From Tamarix chinensis (lineage: Eukaryota > Streptophyta > Magnoliopsida > Caryophyllales > Tamaricaceae), in the NCBI GenBank assembly GCA_030549775.1, contig CM060175.1, positions 97,331,470 through 97,395,469 on the forward strand: a DNA stretch of 64,000 nucleotides, given 5' to 3'. This document shows, one piece after another, positions 26,301 to 39,540 of the stretch (position 1 is the stretch's first letter; each line of letters opens with the position of its first letter). The notes beneath the pieces were generated by a model, which was not told the origin of the DNA, did no database searches, and worked only from the letters and a program-made list of their open reading frames with translations. Position numbers and translations under genes: made by a program.

Positions 26301-27025
26301 TAAGAATCATTTTTCTTACCTTGTTATTGACATCACCAAGTATCAGACTTAAATTCCATGCTATCTTTACCCAATCAAAATATTGTTCCTCACCAAATGC
26401 CTAATTTTATGAATAGAAAATGAGTGAGATATCATCCACACATGGAGAGCCTTAAAGGATTCCATATCAAAAACTGCTAGCCTAACCTTGCACACTTCAA
26501 TATCTCTTCACATGTCAGCTATCTCCTCTATAGCTAGAAAATAAAAAAGTAGTAGAAGTGATGTTGCTTTGCATAACATGCTCAATTATAGTGAAGATCT
26601 CCTGGTAAAAGTCTTACACAAGTTTTAAACAGGTTGAATTATCAAAAGATCAACCACCCAAATCATCAAAGAGTCTGTTTCACTTCTTCCACCCATGCTT
26701 AGAAAATCTAGAGAGGTGAAAAAAGCGAGTATTCTGCTCATCTTTGGCCACTAATCATTCCTTGGAGTGTTGTCGCCAATAGGTTTCTTCTTATAACAAT
26801 ATCAACTCATACTCCTCATAAAAAAATATTATTAACTTCCTTGGGTAACCTTTTAGACCATTCTCAAGTGAAAATTGGATCCCTAATAATCTATTTTTGT
26901 AGCAATAATCTATTATGCAGCTTCTTTTTCTTAAACTCTAGGTAACCAAACACAATCTTAACCAAAATAGAGCCTCCTTACTCAATCACTCCACATTTTA
27001 TAGTAAAGACTCCCCGAAATGTCAT
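23400..27025 (-). mobile_element. L1-type LINE (LINE-1 of this window), ORF2 RT to 3' end, degenerate
   Basis: Read on the minus strand, this holds conserved plant L1 ORF2 pieces with many stops. They are KDEQNTRFFH (~26740), SLINVSLKVISKVLVNRFKP (~26230, RT start), GIKQGDPLLFYIFVL (~25870, RT), then an RNase H domain (FKVNVDG at ~23890, AAKLWAIRQGLVIA at ~23740, CYREAKICA at ~23570). An A-rich 3' tail lies at ~23417-23400 on the minus strand. The upstream part of the same LINE is displaced to 30135-30394 and 53587-54420 by insertions. Confidence 0.85.
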
Positions 27026-30000
27026 TGTAACACCTTAAAATTTACTATTAAAAAGTTTTATTTTAGTGAAAGCTTAATAATAATATAATTGGGTATTACT
27101 ATCATATCGACATGAGCCTTGCTTACCATACCATCCTTATATCGAATATAAGAAAAAATATTTAGAACTTGAAATAATATAAGTAGAGAATGAGAGAAAT
27201 TTTTCATAAATTTATATAAGAGTTGGAGATTTAAACTCCAAGTACAAAATAAATAAAAAAGTATAACAAAAAAGGATCAAGTGGAACTAAGAGTCCAAAA
27301 AGTATCTAGACTTAAACGAGCTACTGGATAATGTTAACTTTATGCCTGAACCCCAAGGAATAAAAATCATTCCTCCACAGGCAATGCATCATAAATAGTA
27401 AAATAGTCAAGATAATTCTTAGTGGCATACACAACAAAACCTAGGTTATGTGCTCGCAGAAATTAGCAACACTTATGAAAATAATGGTCAATACTTGTGT
27501 ATTGAGTAAGATAATCATACAATCATAGTAAAAGAATAAAAAATACACATAAGGTTACATGGAAGGATTAAACATGCACATTAATTATATCATGAGATGA
27601 CTCAAGAAAAAAAAAACGAAATAGAGTTTCATTTTAGATATACTTATAATCCATTCACTTTATTATGTTGAGTTTAGGATCCCACTATTCTCATCTGGTG
27701 AAATGAACAATATTAATTCCCAAGGCATAATGCTCGTGACCATTATTATCATCCGATGGAATAAATTGATAAAACTTCTAGGGTACAACACTTCTTATTA
27801 CTATTCTTATTCAGCGGAACAAACTAGTAAAAATCCTAGGGCATAACGATCATGTCCACTATTCTCATCTGATGGAACAAACTAGTAAAACTCCCAGTAC
27901 ATAATGTTTCTAGTCACTATTCTCATTCAGTGGAATGAACTGCTAAAACTGGATCTTGACTCAAGTGATCTTTCATTTTAAATATTAATTTCTTATAAGA
28001 TTTTTGGTTATCTTAATATTATCATGCAATTTTATCATAAATATGCAAGACGCATACAACATAACCAAACTTTTCTTGGGTCATTCCTTAAGGGAAATGA
28101 CCACAACGCTCCTATGAAACCCTAATTTCATGAGATAAGCGTAACTTCTTCCATAAAACGCATCTAGCGAACAAATTTAGTACACCTTCCTAATATACCA
28201 TTATTGATAACATATCCAAAAATCAATGTCTAATTATAATGTATTGCACATTCAATGTTGAGCCTGCTTCTAGAGCTACTATTCCTGATATAAGCTATTT
28301 TCTCGTTTTATTAGACTTATGCTGCTCAAAAATCTCTTGAGTATTTCATGTAACATACTTAGCATATTTTAAACCAATTCCACTTTATAAATACCAAAAT
28401 TATATATTTAATCCATATTGACCAAAATACCCCATTCTTACTTAAATACCTCAAAGTCTCTTCTTAGAAACCTGTTCCCTACTCAACCTCCACTTGATCA
28501 TATTACTCACAAAATTAATTATAAACCCTCCTCGATTAACACACCATATTTTTTTCCATGGTATCATAAAATATCCAAAATACCCTTAACATGGCTACAA
28601 CACCCAAACATTCATAAAAACCCTACATGTACTAACATTTTTGACTTCCAACCTCCAACATATATTATCATGATAATACCTAACTACATTTACAATCCAT
28701 TCATCGTAACACAATTAAGATAGTGGATCATGCCAACATGATGGGGCTAAAAGATAAGACTTTACCGAGCAAAAAACATAAATACATGCTTTCACAAAAT
28801 GATCACTTTTCCCATAGCATATTACAATAATATTATAATATGACATCAAAAATCATGAATTATAAAATATAATGATACTAGTATAAGATTACATACAATT
28901 TACACATAGCATTAAAGTTCTATTATAAGACATGTATCCTTACCCTATTACTGTCGGTCTCTACGTAAGTGAAAAGGCTATAAGCCTCTTCCTCTAAGGT
29001 CATCGGGAAACCACTTAAGGCTAAGAAAAAACACATAGTCAGAACATAGGAAAGTAAAAAAAAAGGAAAGGTAAGAAGAAAAAAGAATAAGGAAGAGAAA
29101 GACTAAGAGGGTTGATTGAGAAGAAAGAAAAATAATCAACATACTTGATAAGGGGCGACTACTGGCCGAGACTGAGGAGAAAGAAATCAGCTTGGCTGAG
29201 ACCTAGTGAAAATAAATAAATGAAACTCGCTAGACAAGATAACCGAAACTAAGATTGAGAAAGAAATTTCACTTGCTCAGTGAGTTGACTCACTAAGCAA
29301 GTTTACCATCTCAACAATTTCACTTACTCCATGAGTTCAGCCCACTTGGTAAAACTAGCCAAGAACAAGGGGAATAATACAAATTGGACAAGGGGAAGAA
29401 AAGGCACAATGGCTAAGGTGACTGAGTCAAAATTGGTAGTAGTGGCTCAATGGATGAACGATGAACAATGGAGTGGAGATAGAAGAGGTTGGGTGGTGAT
29501 TGATTAGATGAGCTATGAAGTCTCTTCACGCTGCCAAAGAGAAGAAATATGAGGTGTTTAGGGAAAATAGGGTGGTGCTGCATGAGGTCACTACATAAAA
29601 ATGGAGAAACTTCAACATGGATGGTGCAAAAGGGAGTTGGAAATACATAGGAGGAGTCAGGGATTAGTTTGGTAGGGCATTAAATAAATAACTAAGAGAT
29701 GAAAAAGGGTATTTATGGTTGTATATGGCTTACGAATGGTGAGGCATGATATGTTCTACATAAATCAAGCATGGGTAAAACATAGAGAATGAGCGTTTTG
29801 GTGGAAATTTTTTGTGTGAAAAAAATTCCCTAGAATGGACATATATAATGATGATGGAGTGAAAATTAGACATAGTTAGGCTTGCTTAGTTGGGGTAACC
29901 AAAATGAAAAAAAATTGGTTAAGGAAGGGAAATCATGCAAGGAAGGAGAAGAAGGACCGACGAAAAGAGGAAGATAAAGAAAATAGAAAAGAGAAAAGAG

Positions 30001-30134
30001 AACAAGGAAAGAGAGAAGAATGAGGTTTATGATTAGGGTTAAGGTTAGGTTTGAATTTAGGATTAAAGATATATGTTGAGATTAAAATTACTATTTACCT
30101 GAGATTAGGGTTAGGTTAAATTTGAGGTATTACA
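27026..30134 (+). mobile_element. SL1: solo-LTR-like element, 3.1 kb, inserted in LINE-1
   Basis: It begins TGTAACACC and ends GAGGTATTACA. It interrupts LINE-1 ORF2 between the FxFEVSxMAHPNFQDF segment and the reverse transcriptase. Flanks are GTCAT and TCCAT, a weak (3/5) target duplication that fits an old insertion. It has degenerate CACTATTCTCAT tandem modules (~27685-27950) and a purine-rich part (~29000-30020). I see no coding domain, PBS or second LTR. Confidence 0.75.
27489..27504 (+). other. Conserved inverted repeat HP2 in SL1
   Basis: CAATAC-ttgt-GTATTG is a perfect 6-bp stem. The same position in SL5 and SL6 has CAGTAC/GTACTG, so one base pair is A-T here and G-C there. Confidence 0.7.
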
Positions 30135-30394
30135 TCCATTAATAATGCATGAAATCTTGGAAGTTGGGGTGGGCCATTCAAGAAACCTCAAAGTTAAACA
30201 ATCGATGGCGGGGACGATTGCTAGGTAGGGATTAATGAAAATCAAGAGTGTCAAGTGATCTAAATCATGTATAGCTAGGTGGTACTCTAGGGATAACATA
30301 ATTGTTTTCCCAAACACCCAGTACAGAAAAAGGATACTCCTCCCTATACAATGCATCAAAGTTCGCAAAGTCATATGACTAGTGCACAAAAGCA
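30135..30394 (-). mobile_element. LINE-1 fragment, end of the endonuclease domain
   Basis: The minus strand gives DAFVHxSYDFANFDALY and FNFEVSxMAHPNFQDF, degenerate versions of the L1 segment between endonuclease and RT. It joins 27025 once SL1 is removed. The segment between here and ORF1 (most of the endonuclease) is missing, probably deleted with the 5' end of SL2. Confidence 0.7.
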
Positions 30395-31325
30395 TCCAGA
30401 TCCTTTACTCGTGGGAATAAGCAACACTCATGAAAGTGATGGTTAATATGCTACGTACCGAGTAATATAATAATACTATCAAATTAGGGATGCAATTAAA
30501 TATAAACAATCATAGCTGATGATAAGTACACATACAAACCACATAAATCCTCACAAGGTAAGTACTAATTCAGGACTCTTTATTAGATATAACCATTTTC
30601 ATTCTTTTACTTACGTTGAGTTCAGGGACTCCACTAATCTTAAACCAGTGGAACGGTCTGAAGTACCTCTTAGGGAAAACACACTTGAGCCACTATTATC
30701 ATCCAATGGAATGGATCCAACACCTCTTAGGGCAAAACGCTTCTAAGTCACTATTATCATCCGGTAGAAGGGATCCATAAACACCTTGGTCCTGACTCAT
30801 GTACTATTCTAATTTAAGTCATTAATATCTTATCCATCAGGCTACTTATCTTAATCAATATTCTTATTCATGATGAGTGTAGGCCCCCGCTATTTTTAAT
30901 CTGATGGAACGGACTAAAGCATCTCTCAAGGACAACACACCTGATGAACTATTATTGTCTGGTGGAATGGACCCATAAAATACTTATTAGGATAAAATAC
31001 TTATGAGTCACTATTTTTAAACTGGTGAATTGGTATAAAATGCTTCTCAGGGACAATATATTTTAGCCACTATTATCATCTGATGGAATAAATTCAGAAA
31101 TACCTTAGCCTAACTCACGTGATCTTTCACTTTAAATGATTAATGTCTTACTCATGGTTGATTTAAAGGTACAAAAGGCATTTAAAGAAGGTAAGTACAT
31201 CACGAAGATCATAAGGTTGTTTTCTAATGTTAAGATCCCTATATTTCCCCCGAAATCCTAATTTCACACTTTTATCATAACTCTTTTTTGCTACTCTTTT
31301 AATCCCCAAAATGAGTACCTCTTCC

Positions 31326-31430
31326 TCAATTATTATTATTATTATTATTATTGTTGTTGTTGTTGTTGTTGTTGTTTTTGTTATTATTATTATTATTATC
31401 ATCATCGTCGTCGTCGTCGTCGTTGTCGTC
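31326..31430. repeat. Compound trinucleotide microsatellite (ATT, GTT, ATT, GTC)
   Basis: Successive ATT, GTT, ATT and CGT/GTC runs lie within SL2. ORFs here on both strands are artefacts of the repeat. Confidence 0.95.
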
Positions 31431-33104
31431 GAATTTCAAGGCCTAAATCTAAGGTCTTGCACATGCAATAATAACCCTATACCAAATGTTACTATTCTTA
31501 GGACTTATAAACCGCAATTTCACAAATTGATCATAAATTTTCATGTAGGGCTCAAAAACTTATCATATTCAATATACCTTCCCAAAACAGTAATATAAAC
31601 AATATACTAGAATTTCTTGGACTAACTCTACCTTTTCACACAAGTGATAATAGGATCATTTTTTAGGGTTATTATTCCTAAATCAAACCATTTTCATACT
31701 TTATTAAACTTAGGTCATTCACAACTGCTATAAACACTCCATATAAATTACTTATCATATTTCAGAGGATATAACACCTTAAATTATCATGAATCTCATA
31801 ATTAACTTACGTTGACCAAAATGCCCTTATCGGTAACAAACCCTTATTTCATGCGAATTTTATGTGTTTAGTAAAATTATTTCCAAATCCAAAATTTTCT
31901 TCATAGACCTTACCATAATCATTTCACATTCATCATACCATTAATAAACCCAAAATACATCCATATTTCACACCGAAGGCTTTTCCACATAAAATAACAA
32001 TACCACACTTACTCATTTCTTATCATATAATATCAACCACATATCATTGTAACATATCATTGTATCAACAATAATATATTAGTTCATATAATCACAAAAA
32101 CATGGTAAAACACAAAATCATGCATAACATTTAGCAATCAAAACCCCAGACTACAACAATTATCCTTAAAAAAATGACTCTGGTATTTAAGCATGCAAAC
32201 TCTTGATCCACCTCTTTTGGAACTTCAAAAAAATCACATAAAAAAACCATAATAAAACTTCATTGGGATTAAAACATATAAATAAGGAATGTTAAGGAAA
32301 AATGAAGGGTAAAAGAAGGGAGAAACAAAACTGAAACAAATTAACTAAAGAAAGGAGGGATGACAAGTTGTGTTGACCCAAGAGGTGGTAGCAATGGCAC
32401 AATCTGTCATTGCTATGGGCCAATCAATGGCCAAAGGAGTTGAGAGGTAGAGGGAAGCAACGACGGACTTGGCTAAAGGAGGGAGGTGGGCATCGGTTGT
32501 TTTGGCTGAAGTAAGGTGGTGTGGCATTCGGTTGTTGGGGTCAAGTGGTGGAGTGTGTGGTATGGTGTAAGCTACCGAAAGGGGGGCTTTTCTTCGGTCA
32601 AGGCTACCGAAGGGTAGTTTTGGGTTGTAATGAGAGTTATTGCAACAAGGGGGAGGAAAAAGGGAGAAGGTGGTTGTAGTGGAAGCAACCAAAGTTGAGG
32701 GTTAGCTTAAGTTGTTTTGGCCTATGGTAGGGGTGATTGTAATACCCCATTTTTAAACACCTTAATTATAAATTAATAATCATATGGTTAGTTATAATTA
32801 TTATTTTAGGAGGTTTAATATTAAAAGTGTTATTATTATTCATATTATTACAACGGTTTAAGTATAAATATAATCAGGTTAAAATTTTATAGAAATTGGG
32901 TTATTTAAATTAATCCTAGTTTATACCCGTAAATCTTACCCTAAATTATTTTACTAATAATATTTTAATCTGTAACCCAAAAATAATTTCCTGATTATTT
33001 TACTCTTTCTGACCCTTTTTGTAACACCCTCAAAATTTAGTCCTGAATTTTTTTTTGAAAGAATAAAGCGGAAGCTAAGATAGAATTTGGGGAATGTTAC
33101 CACC

Positions 33105-33151
33105 ACATCTAGCACAAGATAAATGCCTACCATCTATCTCATGCTAGATGT
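33105..33151 (+). other. Conserved inverted repeat HP1 in SL4
   Basis: Outer arms ACATCTAGCA (33105-33114) and TGCTAGATGT (33142-33151) pair 10/10. Inner arms AGATA/TATCT also pair. The aligned SL5 position has a different sequence but still pairs. Confidence 0.7.
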
Positions 33152-33792
33152 AAGGCTAAACCTGGCAAACAAAATTTCAAACATCTTTTCCGTGAGGATA
33201 AACTCCCACAAGGAGATATCCATAGGCGGATGGCAAGTGAATATTTTCACTGAATAAAATCATCGCTGAAAAAATCAACGGAACCTGTGAAATAAATCCG
33301 AATATTAAAAGCTGATCAGAGTACGAGAAAATTAAAAGAGAATTACAACACCCTTAAATTTTATATAAAATACTTGAAACTTCCAAAAATAAATACAGTT
33401 AAACCAGAAAAATCCCGATAGATTAAAAACCGGATTGCCTACTCTCTCAAACCAAGCCTTCCACCCAAATACAATATCCGATCTCAAACCTGCACAAGAG
33501 GTCTGCTCCCCACAATCAGTGGATCATCACAGGACCCATTCAAACAAGGTAGTATAAGTACGGGTCCAATACTGAGTTAATCTCACTACCCTATCCTATG
33601 GGAGAGACGTAAAGTATAACGTCAAGTGCATATTGAATCATGGTGCATTACGTTGATACAATATTATGCATACTCAATACCCACATCATAAATGTAACAC
33701 CCCCAAAATTCACTACTGAAAAATTTCGTTTTATTAAAAGATAATAGCGGAAGCAGATAAACAAAACATGAACTTTGGGAGTATTACCGCCA

Positions 33793-33838
33793 CACTTAGT
33801 ACCAGACCGGTTCACTCATACCGTTCCAGTACCAAGTG
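33793..33838 (+). other. Conserved inverted repeat HP1 in SL5
   Basis: Outer arms CACTTAGTAC (33793-33802) and GTACCAAGTG (33829-33838) pair 9/10 with one A-C mismatch. Inner arms CGGT/ACCG (33808-33811, 33820-33823) pair. Confidence 0.7.
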
Positions 33839-34129
33839 CTAAGGCTAAGAAAATGAAATACAATTCGAAAGACATTCAACATGCATAAATCAGAGTAAAT
33901 TGCAAGCTTCACCATATTTAAATCAGAGTAGCGCATCAAATCATTTTTATGAATAAAATCCACCAATAGTGGTTACTTTAACAACGTTAACATTTAAAAC
34001 CAAGAATTTAAATGAGAAAGAGAAAGAGCCATGATACCGGAAAATTCCTACCCACTTGAGTAGCACCTGAAAATACCTGCAAGGGCACTGCCCATTGAAT
34101 AGGCAGGGGCCCCATAAAGGGAATCCCTT

Positions 34130-34145
34130 CAGTACTACGGTACTG
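34130..34145 (+). other. Conserved inverted repeat HP2 in SL5
   Basis: CAGTAC-tacg-GTACTG is a perfect 6-bp stem with a 4-nt loop, followed by AGTAACCC. Equivalents occur in SL1, SL3 and SL6. Confidence 0.75.
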
Positions 34146-34348
34146 AGTAACCCTTTAATACCACACTTAAGGATAGGCCCGCATACGACACATAATGCAA
34201 GCCACACACATATAAATACTGAGAGATGCATACATAACAATGACAACGTAATACTTTATAAGTCACAATCGATACTTTGGGCCTTAAGCCATTATTCTGT
34301 CATTAATCCATCAATATCATACTTCATATCCATGTGAGTACGAGAACC

Positions 34349-34800
34349 CCACTATTATAGCCGGCGGACCGGAAGTCAACACACAGGGCAGAACGCCTCT
34401 GACCACTATTATTGCCGGTGGACCGGAAGATAAACACACAGGGCAGAACGCACCCGACCACTATTATTTGCCGGTGGACCGGTCTGGCCCTGACTCACAT
34501 GGTGTTCCACTATAAGTGATTAGTATTTTTCCATAATCTTATTCACATACATAACTGATTTTATTGAGCTCGGGACCCCCACTATTATTGCCGGTGGACC
34601 GGAATATATATGTAATCATCATCCAGGGCACAACGCTCCTGGCCACTATTATAACCGGTGGACCGGTACTCATAATCACACACCAGGGCAACACGCTCCT
34701 GGACCACTATTATAACCGGTGGACCGGTACGCAATATCACATACCAGGGCAACACGCTCCTGGACCACTATTATAACCGGTGGACCGGTACGCAATATCA
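34349..34800 (+). repeat. CCGGTGGACCGG tandem modules of SL5
   Basis: About seven units read CACTATTAT(T/A)..CCGGTGGACCGG..CAGGGCA.CACGCTCCTGG. The last three are spaced about 61 bp apart. The core is palindromic (CCGGT-gg-ACCGG). Confidence 0.9.
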
Positions 34801-35439
34801 TGAACATCTGGGCCCGGCTCATTAATATTTCACTTTCAATAATAGTATCTTTCCTTTCGTTAATCAGCACATCAATCATATTTATTTGCCTCGATTGGGA
34901 GATCGATAACCCGGGACACAAAGGTACACCGGTCGTACCGGTGCATATCAACTACTCAGTACCCTTTAACCATGAACCCAAGGACGCAAAGGTACCTTGG
35001 TTGTACTGGTGCATAAAGCTAACTCAGTACCCTATCGACAAGGACACCTAATCCATAAGTATGCATACCCCCTAACTAGGTCCGTAGAGCTAGGAAGAGT
35101 AAGATATAGGGCCTGGCTGGGGCACAAAGGCACACCAGCAAATACCAGAATAATCGTGGACTAAACCACGTCCTTAGGGTAGCGACCCCTAAGGAGTCAC
35201 CATTCCCGATCTCGAGGTCTTTCACTTTAAGTAATAGTGTCTTAATTAAGGTGATCACAGAAAGCACGATGATCCGATACTTATTCACTTTCAATCGTTT
35301 CGATATCATTAATCGTTTCTTATTCAGAGGATTATCCAGGATGTCACAGAGAAACCATCAAGGCCATACTAATCATTAGATACTCTTACTTGGCTAATCA
35401 ACATTATTTAATCATATTAATGTTCCACAATCTCAAGGA

Positions 35440-36690
35440 CCTATTAGGTACAATTTACTCATTTGCCCTTTTCTTATATAATTGTTAAGTATCCGTTCCT
35501 TACTTGATAAATTACCACATTACCACATTACCCTTAAGGTTGCATAATTACCAAATTGCCCTTTGTCCGATTTAGATTACCAAATTATCTCATACACTTT
35601 TTAGATCATCATTCACCCCTCATAATTACTATACTTATCATATTTCCCTTTTGGTTGGTTATATTACCAAATCGCCCTTCTCCTTTGTTATAATTACTAA
35701 ATTGCCCTTGAGTTGGATAAATTACTAAATTACCCTCCTTCATTATCATGATTACTATTTTGCCCCTTTAGTTGGTTAAACAATTATCACTTTACCCTTT
35801 TATCGGCTAAATTACCAAATTGCCCCTTTAGTTGAACAAATTACCAAATTGCCCTTCTCCTTTATCATAATTACCATTTTACCCCCCTCAATTATTTTAA
35901 TTGTCATTTACCTTTTTTAATTATCACAAATCCCAAATTACTCTTCTTCATAATTACCAATATTAATTTACCCTTTTTCATAATCAAAATTACTATATTA
36001 CCCTTCTCCATTATTAAAATTACCATAATGCCCTTTAATTGGTTAATTTACCAAATTACCCTTCTATAGTATCATACTTATCCAATTGCCCTTCTACAAC
36101 CATAATTTAATTGTTAAATTATCTTTTGTCGTTATCATAATTACCAAGTTACCCCTTACTCCCAGGTTTACCATAATATCCTTTCATTTATAAAATTACC
36201 ATTTTACCCCTTACATCCAATTTCACCATAATATCCTTTTATTTATGAAAATTACCACCATACATCTTTTACTTTACAAATTACTATTTTACCCTTTTAC
36301 ATCCAAGATTACCATCTTTATCTTTCATTACATAATTACCATTTTGCCCTTCTTTTCCAATTTACCATATTACCCCTTTACTTATAAATTTCCACTTCGC
36401 CATTCACTTATAAAATTTACCATATTGCCCTTTACTTATGAAATTACAATTTTGCCCCTCTACCTCCAAAATTATCATAATGCCCTCCTTCATCCAAAAT
36501 TACTATTTTACCCCTACTTCCAAAATTACCATTTTACCCTTCTTTCTCACAACTTACAATTTTATCCTTTACTTGTAAATTATCATTTGGCCATTTAATT
36601 ATAAAATTACCATATTATTCTTTTATCTCACAAATTACCGAAATACCCTTTCCACTTATAAAATTTCCACTCAACCCCTTTATTCACCAT
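35440..36690 (+). repeat. Degenerate ~20-bp array (ATTACCAAATTGCCCTT) in SL5
   Basis: Dozens of irregular copies of a unit near AATTACCAAATTGCCCTTC. SL1, SL2 and SL3 have only isolated copies (e.g. GACCAAAATACCCC at 28420; GACCAAAATGCCCTT at ~31813), so the array expanded in SL5. Confidence 0.85.
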
Positions 36691-39185
36691 TTTTATGAAT
36701 TTACTAACACTACATAAAATAATGATATTAATACTTCATTTTTATTATCTAAGTCCACCAACTTGTCATTTTTCAACATAATACTCATTAGCAACTACAC
36801 ACATTGATTTATATACCTCATAAGCATAATTACTAAAATACCCTTAAACAATAACATCATTCATGCATTAACAACATGGTACATCATAAACAAGTATTTA
36901 ACATTTCTATCCATATTCCAACTCCTTCCTTAATTAACCTACCTACATATGGCATAAAAGTTATCATGCTATTTCTTTTTAACAAACAATATAAGAAACC
37001 ATAAACATATCATGCTAAGCATACAAAACATGCATAAAATCATACTAAACCCTAAATGTGCTAGCATGCGTTTTTCATATATTTAAGGGAGGATTAACGG
37101 TTACCTTAATCCCGCAAAATATCAATCTTACCAAGCATATTTAGCAACTCAACACCTAAAAATAATATCCATCATATTTATTAGAATAAGAAGTTAAAAA
37201 GGATAAGACTTTATAAAACAAATTTATTTAATAATACCACACTTTAATTAAATATGGATATACCTCAAAACTTTTCCAAATTAAACCCAAAATAAGGAGG
37301 AGCTCACGCTGCATGAGCAGCGTGAGTTTCATGCATAATCATGGGGAGAAAAGGGCTCAAAGAGGGTGAAGGAAGCAAAATCCATTATTTTCGGGTTAGG
37401 GTATTTAGGCTAGAAAAGAAGGTGGTTGGGGGAGGTTTCAAGGCAAGGGAATGGTGCAGAAGTGAAGAGGGGGTGTAGGTGGAGGCTAAGGGTGGTTTCG
37501 AGGTGGCTCAAGGCGGCGGAGACGGCGGAGGCAAGGCGGCGAAGGTGGGCTGCCGAGGAGGGTCGAGGGAAAGGGTTGAGAACGAAGGAAAAGTGGAGGG
37601 AAAAATGGAGGGGTTCAAGGGCTGGTTTCGGCCAAATAATGCATGGAGGTTGTAGAGGGGGTTGCAGGGAGGAGATTGGTGGTTTGGGAGGCGGCAGAGG
37701 CGGCCGGACGACGGCGGTAGAGGCGGTTGCAGGTGGCTCGACGGTAAGGGGAGAAGTTGGGAAGAAAAAGGAAAAGGAGGAGAAGGGAGGAAGTGTAGGG
37801 CTCGAAGGGGCTGTGTGGTGGTGCAGGGTGGTAGCAGGCGGTGGCAGAAGGCGGCTCAGGGCTGGTCTTGGTGGTTCAGGCGGCGGAGGCTGGCGGTGAT
37901 AAAAAAAAAACGAGGAAGAAAAATGGGGAAGAAGGAAGGAGAGAGGAGGGAGCTCGAGGGAAGAGAAGGGATCGAAAATGAGGGGAATGGAGGGCTGGGT
38001 AGATGGAGAAAAAGAAGAGGGAGAAGATAGGGGTAGGGATGGCCGGCGAATGGCGCTGCAGGTGGCAGGTGGTGGTCGGGTGGCAGGGGAAGACGAGGAA
38101 GAAGAAGGAAAGAAACAAGGCACGCGAGGCTGTGGTCCAGGGCTGGTTTGGCTCGAAAAAGGAAGGAAAACGACGGGGGAAGAGAGAGAGGGAGAGGGAG
38201 CAGGTGGTGATGGCAGGAGGCAGTAGTTGCAGGCGGCCGGACGCTCGACCATGGCAGCACTGGTGGTCGGGCGTGGGAGAAGGAAGAAGAAAGAAGTGAG
38301 GGGGGGGGGGAGAAGACCGAACCGGTCTGGCGCAGAGAAAAGAAAAAAAAAGAGAGTTGGGCCGGCCCGGGGGAAAAGAAGAAGGAGAGACGGGCTGGAG
38401 GGACGGCTGGGGCGCGCGTCAGGCGTGAAGAAGGAGAGGCGGAAGCGGGCCGAAGGCCCAGTCGCGCGGGGGAGAGGGCTGGCCTGGCGAGGCAGCCCGA
38501 GGGAGGAAGGAAAAAGAAAAAAGAAAAGAAGAAAGAGGAAAAAGGGAAAAAGGGTAAAAAAAGGGAAATGGAAAAATAGGAAAGTAATTTAATTTAATTT
38601 GTAAAATCATAAAATATAATATTCGTGGTAAATTATTTAATTTAATAATTTAATTTTTTTATAATGTAATATTTTAGTTTAAAAAGGATAAAGTTGGCAA
38701 AATATTAGTCTTGGAAAATTATTTAGTTAAAATAATATGATAAATAACAAAATATTTATTTTTAATTTATTAAATACTCTTATCCAAATTTACATACTCT
38801 AAAATCCATAAAATACTTAAAATAAATAATTTTACAAGCTAATTTTATTTCAAATAAAGTTATTTATTAAAATATAGGTTTTCGAAATTTTTGGGGTATT
38901 ACAATAAATCCTACCATACACATATAATAACATGCGAAACATATGTAACATCATATTTAAACATGTAAGTGTGGTATGACCGAAATATAAAGTAACTCAT
39001 GCGCCTTAGGTAGGAATAATCCCTATTATTGACAACTCATTACATGACCACAATCACATAAGCAACATATAGTAATATAGATAATGAAGGCCAGCTATGG
39101 TCCGGGTAGACTCATTCTTTAGATCTCTGATAAATATAGTCGATTCACATCATAGTCTTTATCAATTCATGTGAGTGCGGGAACC

Positions 39186-39540
39186 CCACTATTATAGCCA
39201 GTGGACCGGAAAACATACAGGGAAAAACACTCCTAACCACTATTATTCGCCGGTGGACCGGTCTCCAGGGCAGAACGCTCCTGGCCACTATTATTTGTCG
39301 GTGGACCGGTTTGGCCCCGACTCACATGATGCTTCACTGTAAGTGCTTAGTGTATTTCCCATGGCTTAGCTACATTAAGTTTAGTTTTTTGAGCACGGAA
39401 TCCCCCACTATTATAACCGGTGGACCAGAAATCATGCAGGGCAAAACGCTCCTGGCCACTATTATTTGCTGGTGGAACGGTCTCCAGGGCACCCCGGCTC
39501 CTGGCCACTATTATTTGCCGGTGGACAGGTCTGGGTCCGG
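39186..39540 (+). repeat. CCGGTGGACCGG tandem modules of SL4
   Basis: About five or six copies of the CACTATTATT-CCGGTGGACCGGT module, homologous to SL5 34349-34800, interrupted by a spacer at ~39310-39400. Confidence 0.85.

Larger units (their letters stand above)
33693..38903 (+). mobile_element. SL5: 5.2 kb solo-LTR-like element inserted in SL4
   Basis: It starts TGTAACACCCCC and ends TTGGGGTATTACA. A perfect 5-bp target duplication ATAAA lies at 33688-33692 and 38904-38908. Internal order is: conserved block with HP1 and HP2, CCGGTGGACCGG modules (34349-34800), a degenerate ATTACC..TTGCCCTT array (~35440-36690), a strongly purine-rich part (37410-38570), and an AT-rich tail. The start motif occurs once, so it is not two LTRs around an internal region. 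The long minus-strand frame at 37410-38252 is low complexity and I do not call it a gene. Confidence 0.9.

Noticed and set aside
37410..38252. 280-aa open frame, Pro/Ser-rich, minus strand, plus overlapping frames on both strands
   Set aside because: It lies in the purine-rich block of SL5, where stops are rare because of composition. It has no domain, and equivalent blocks in SL4 and SL6 give unrelated frames.
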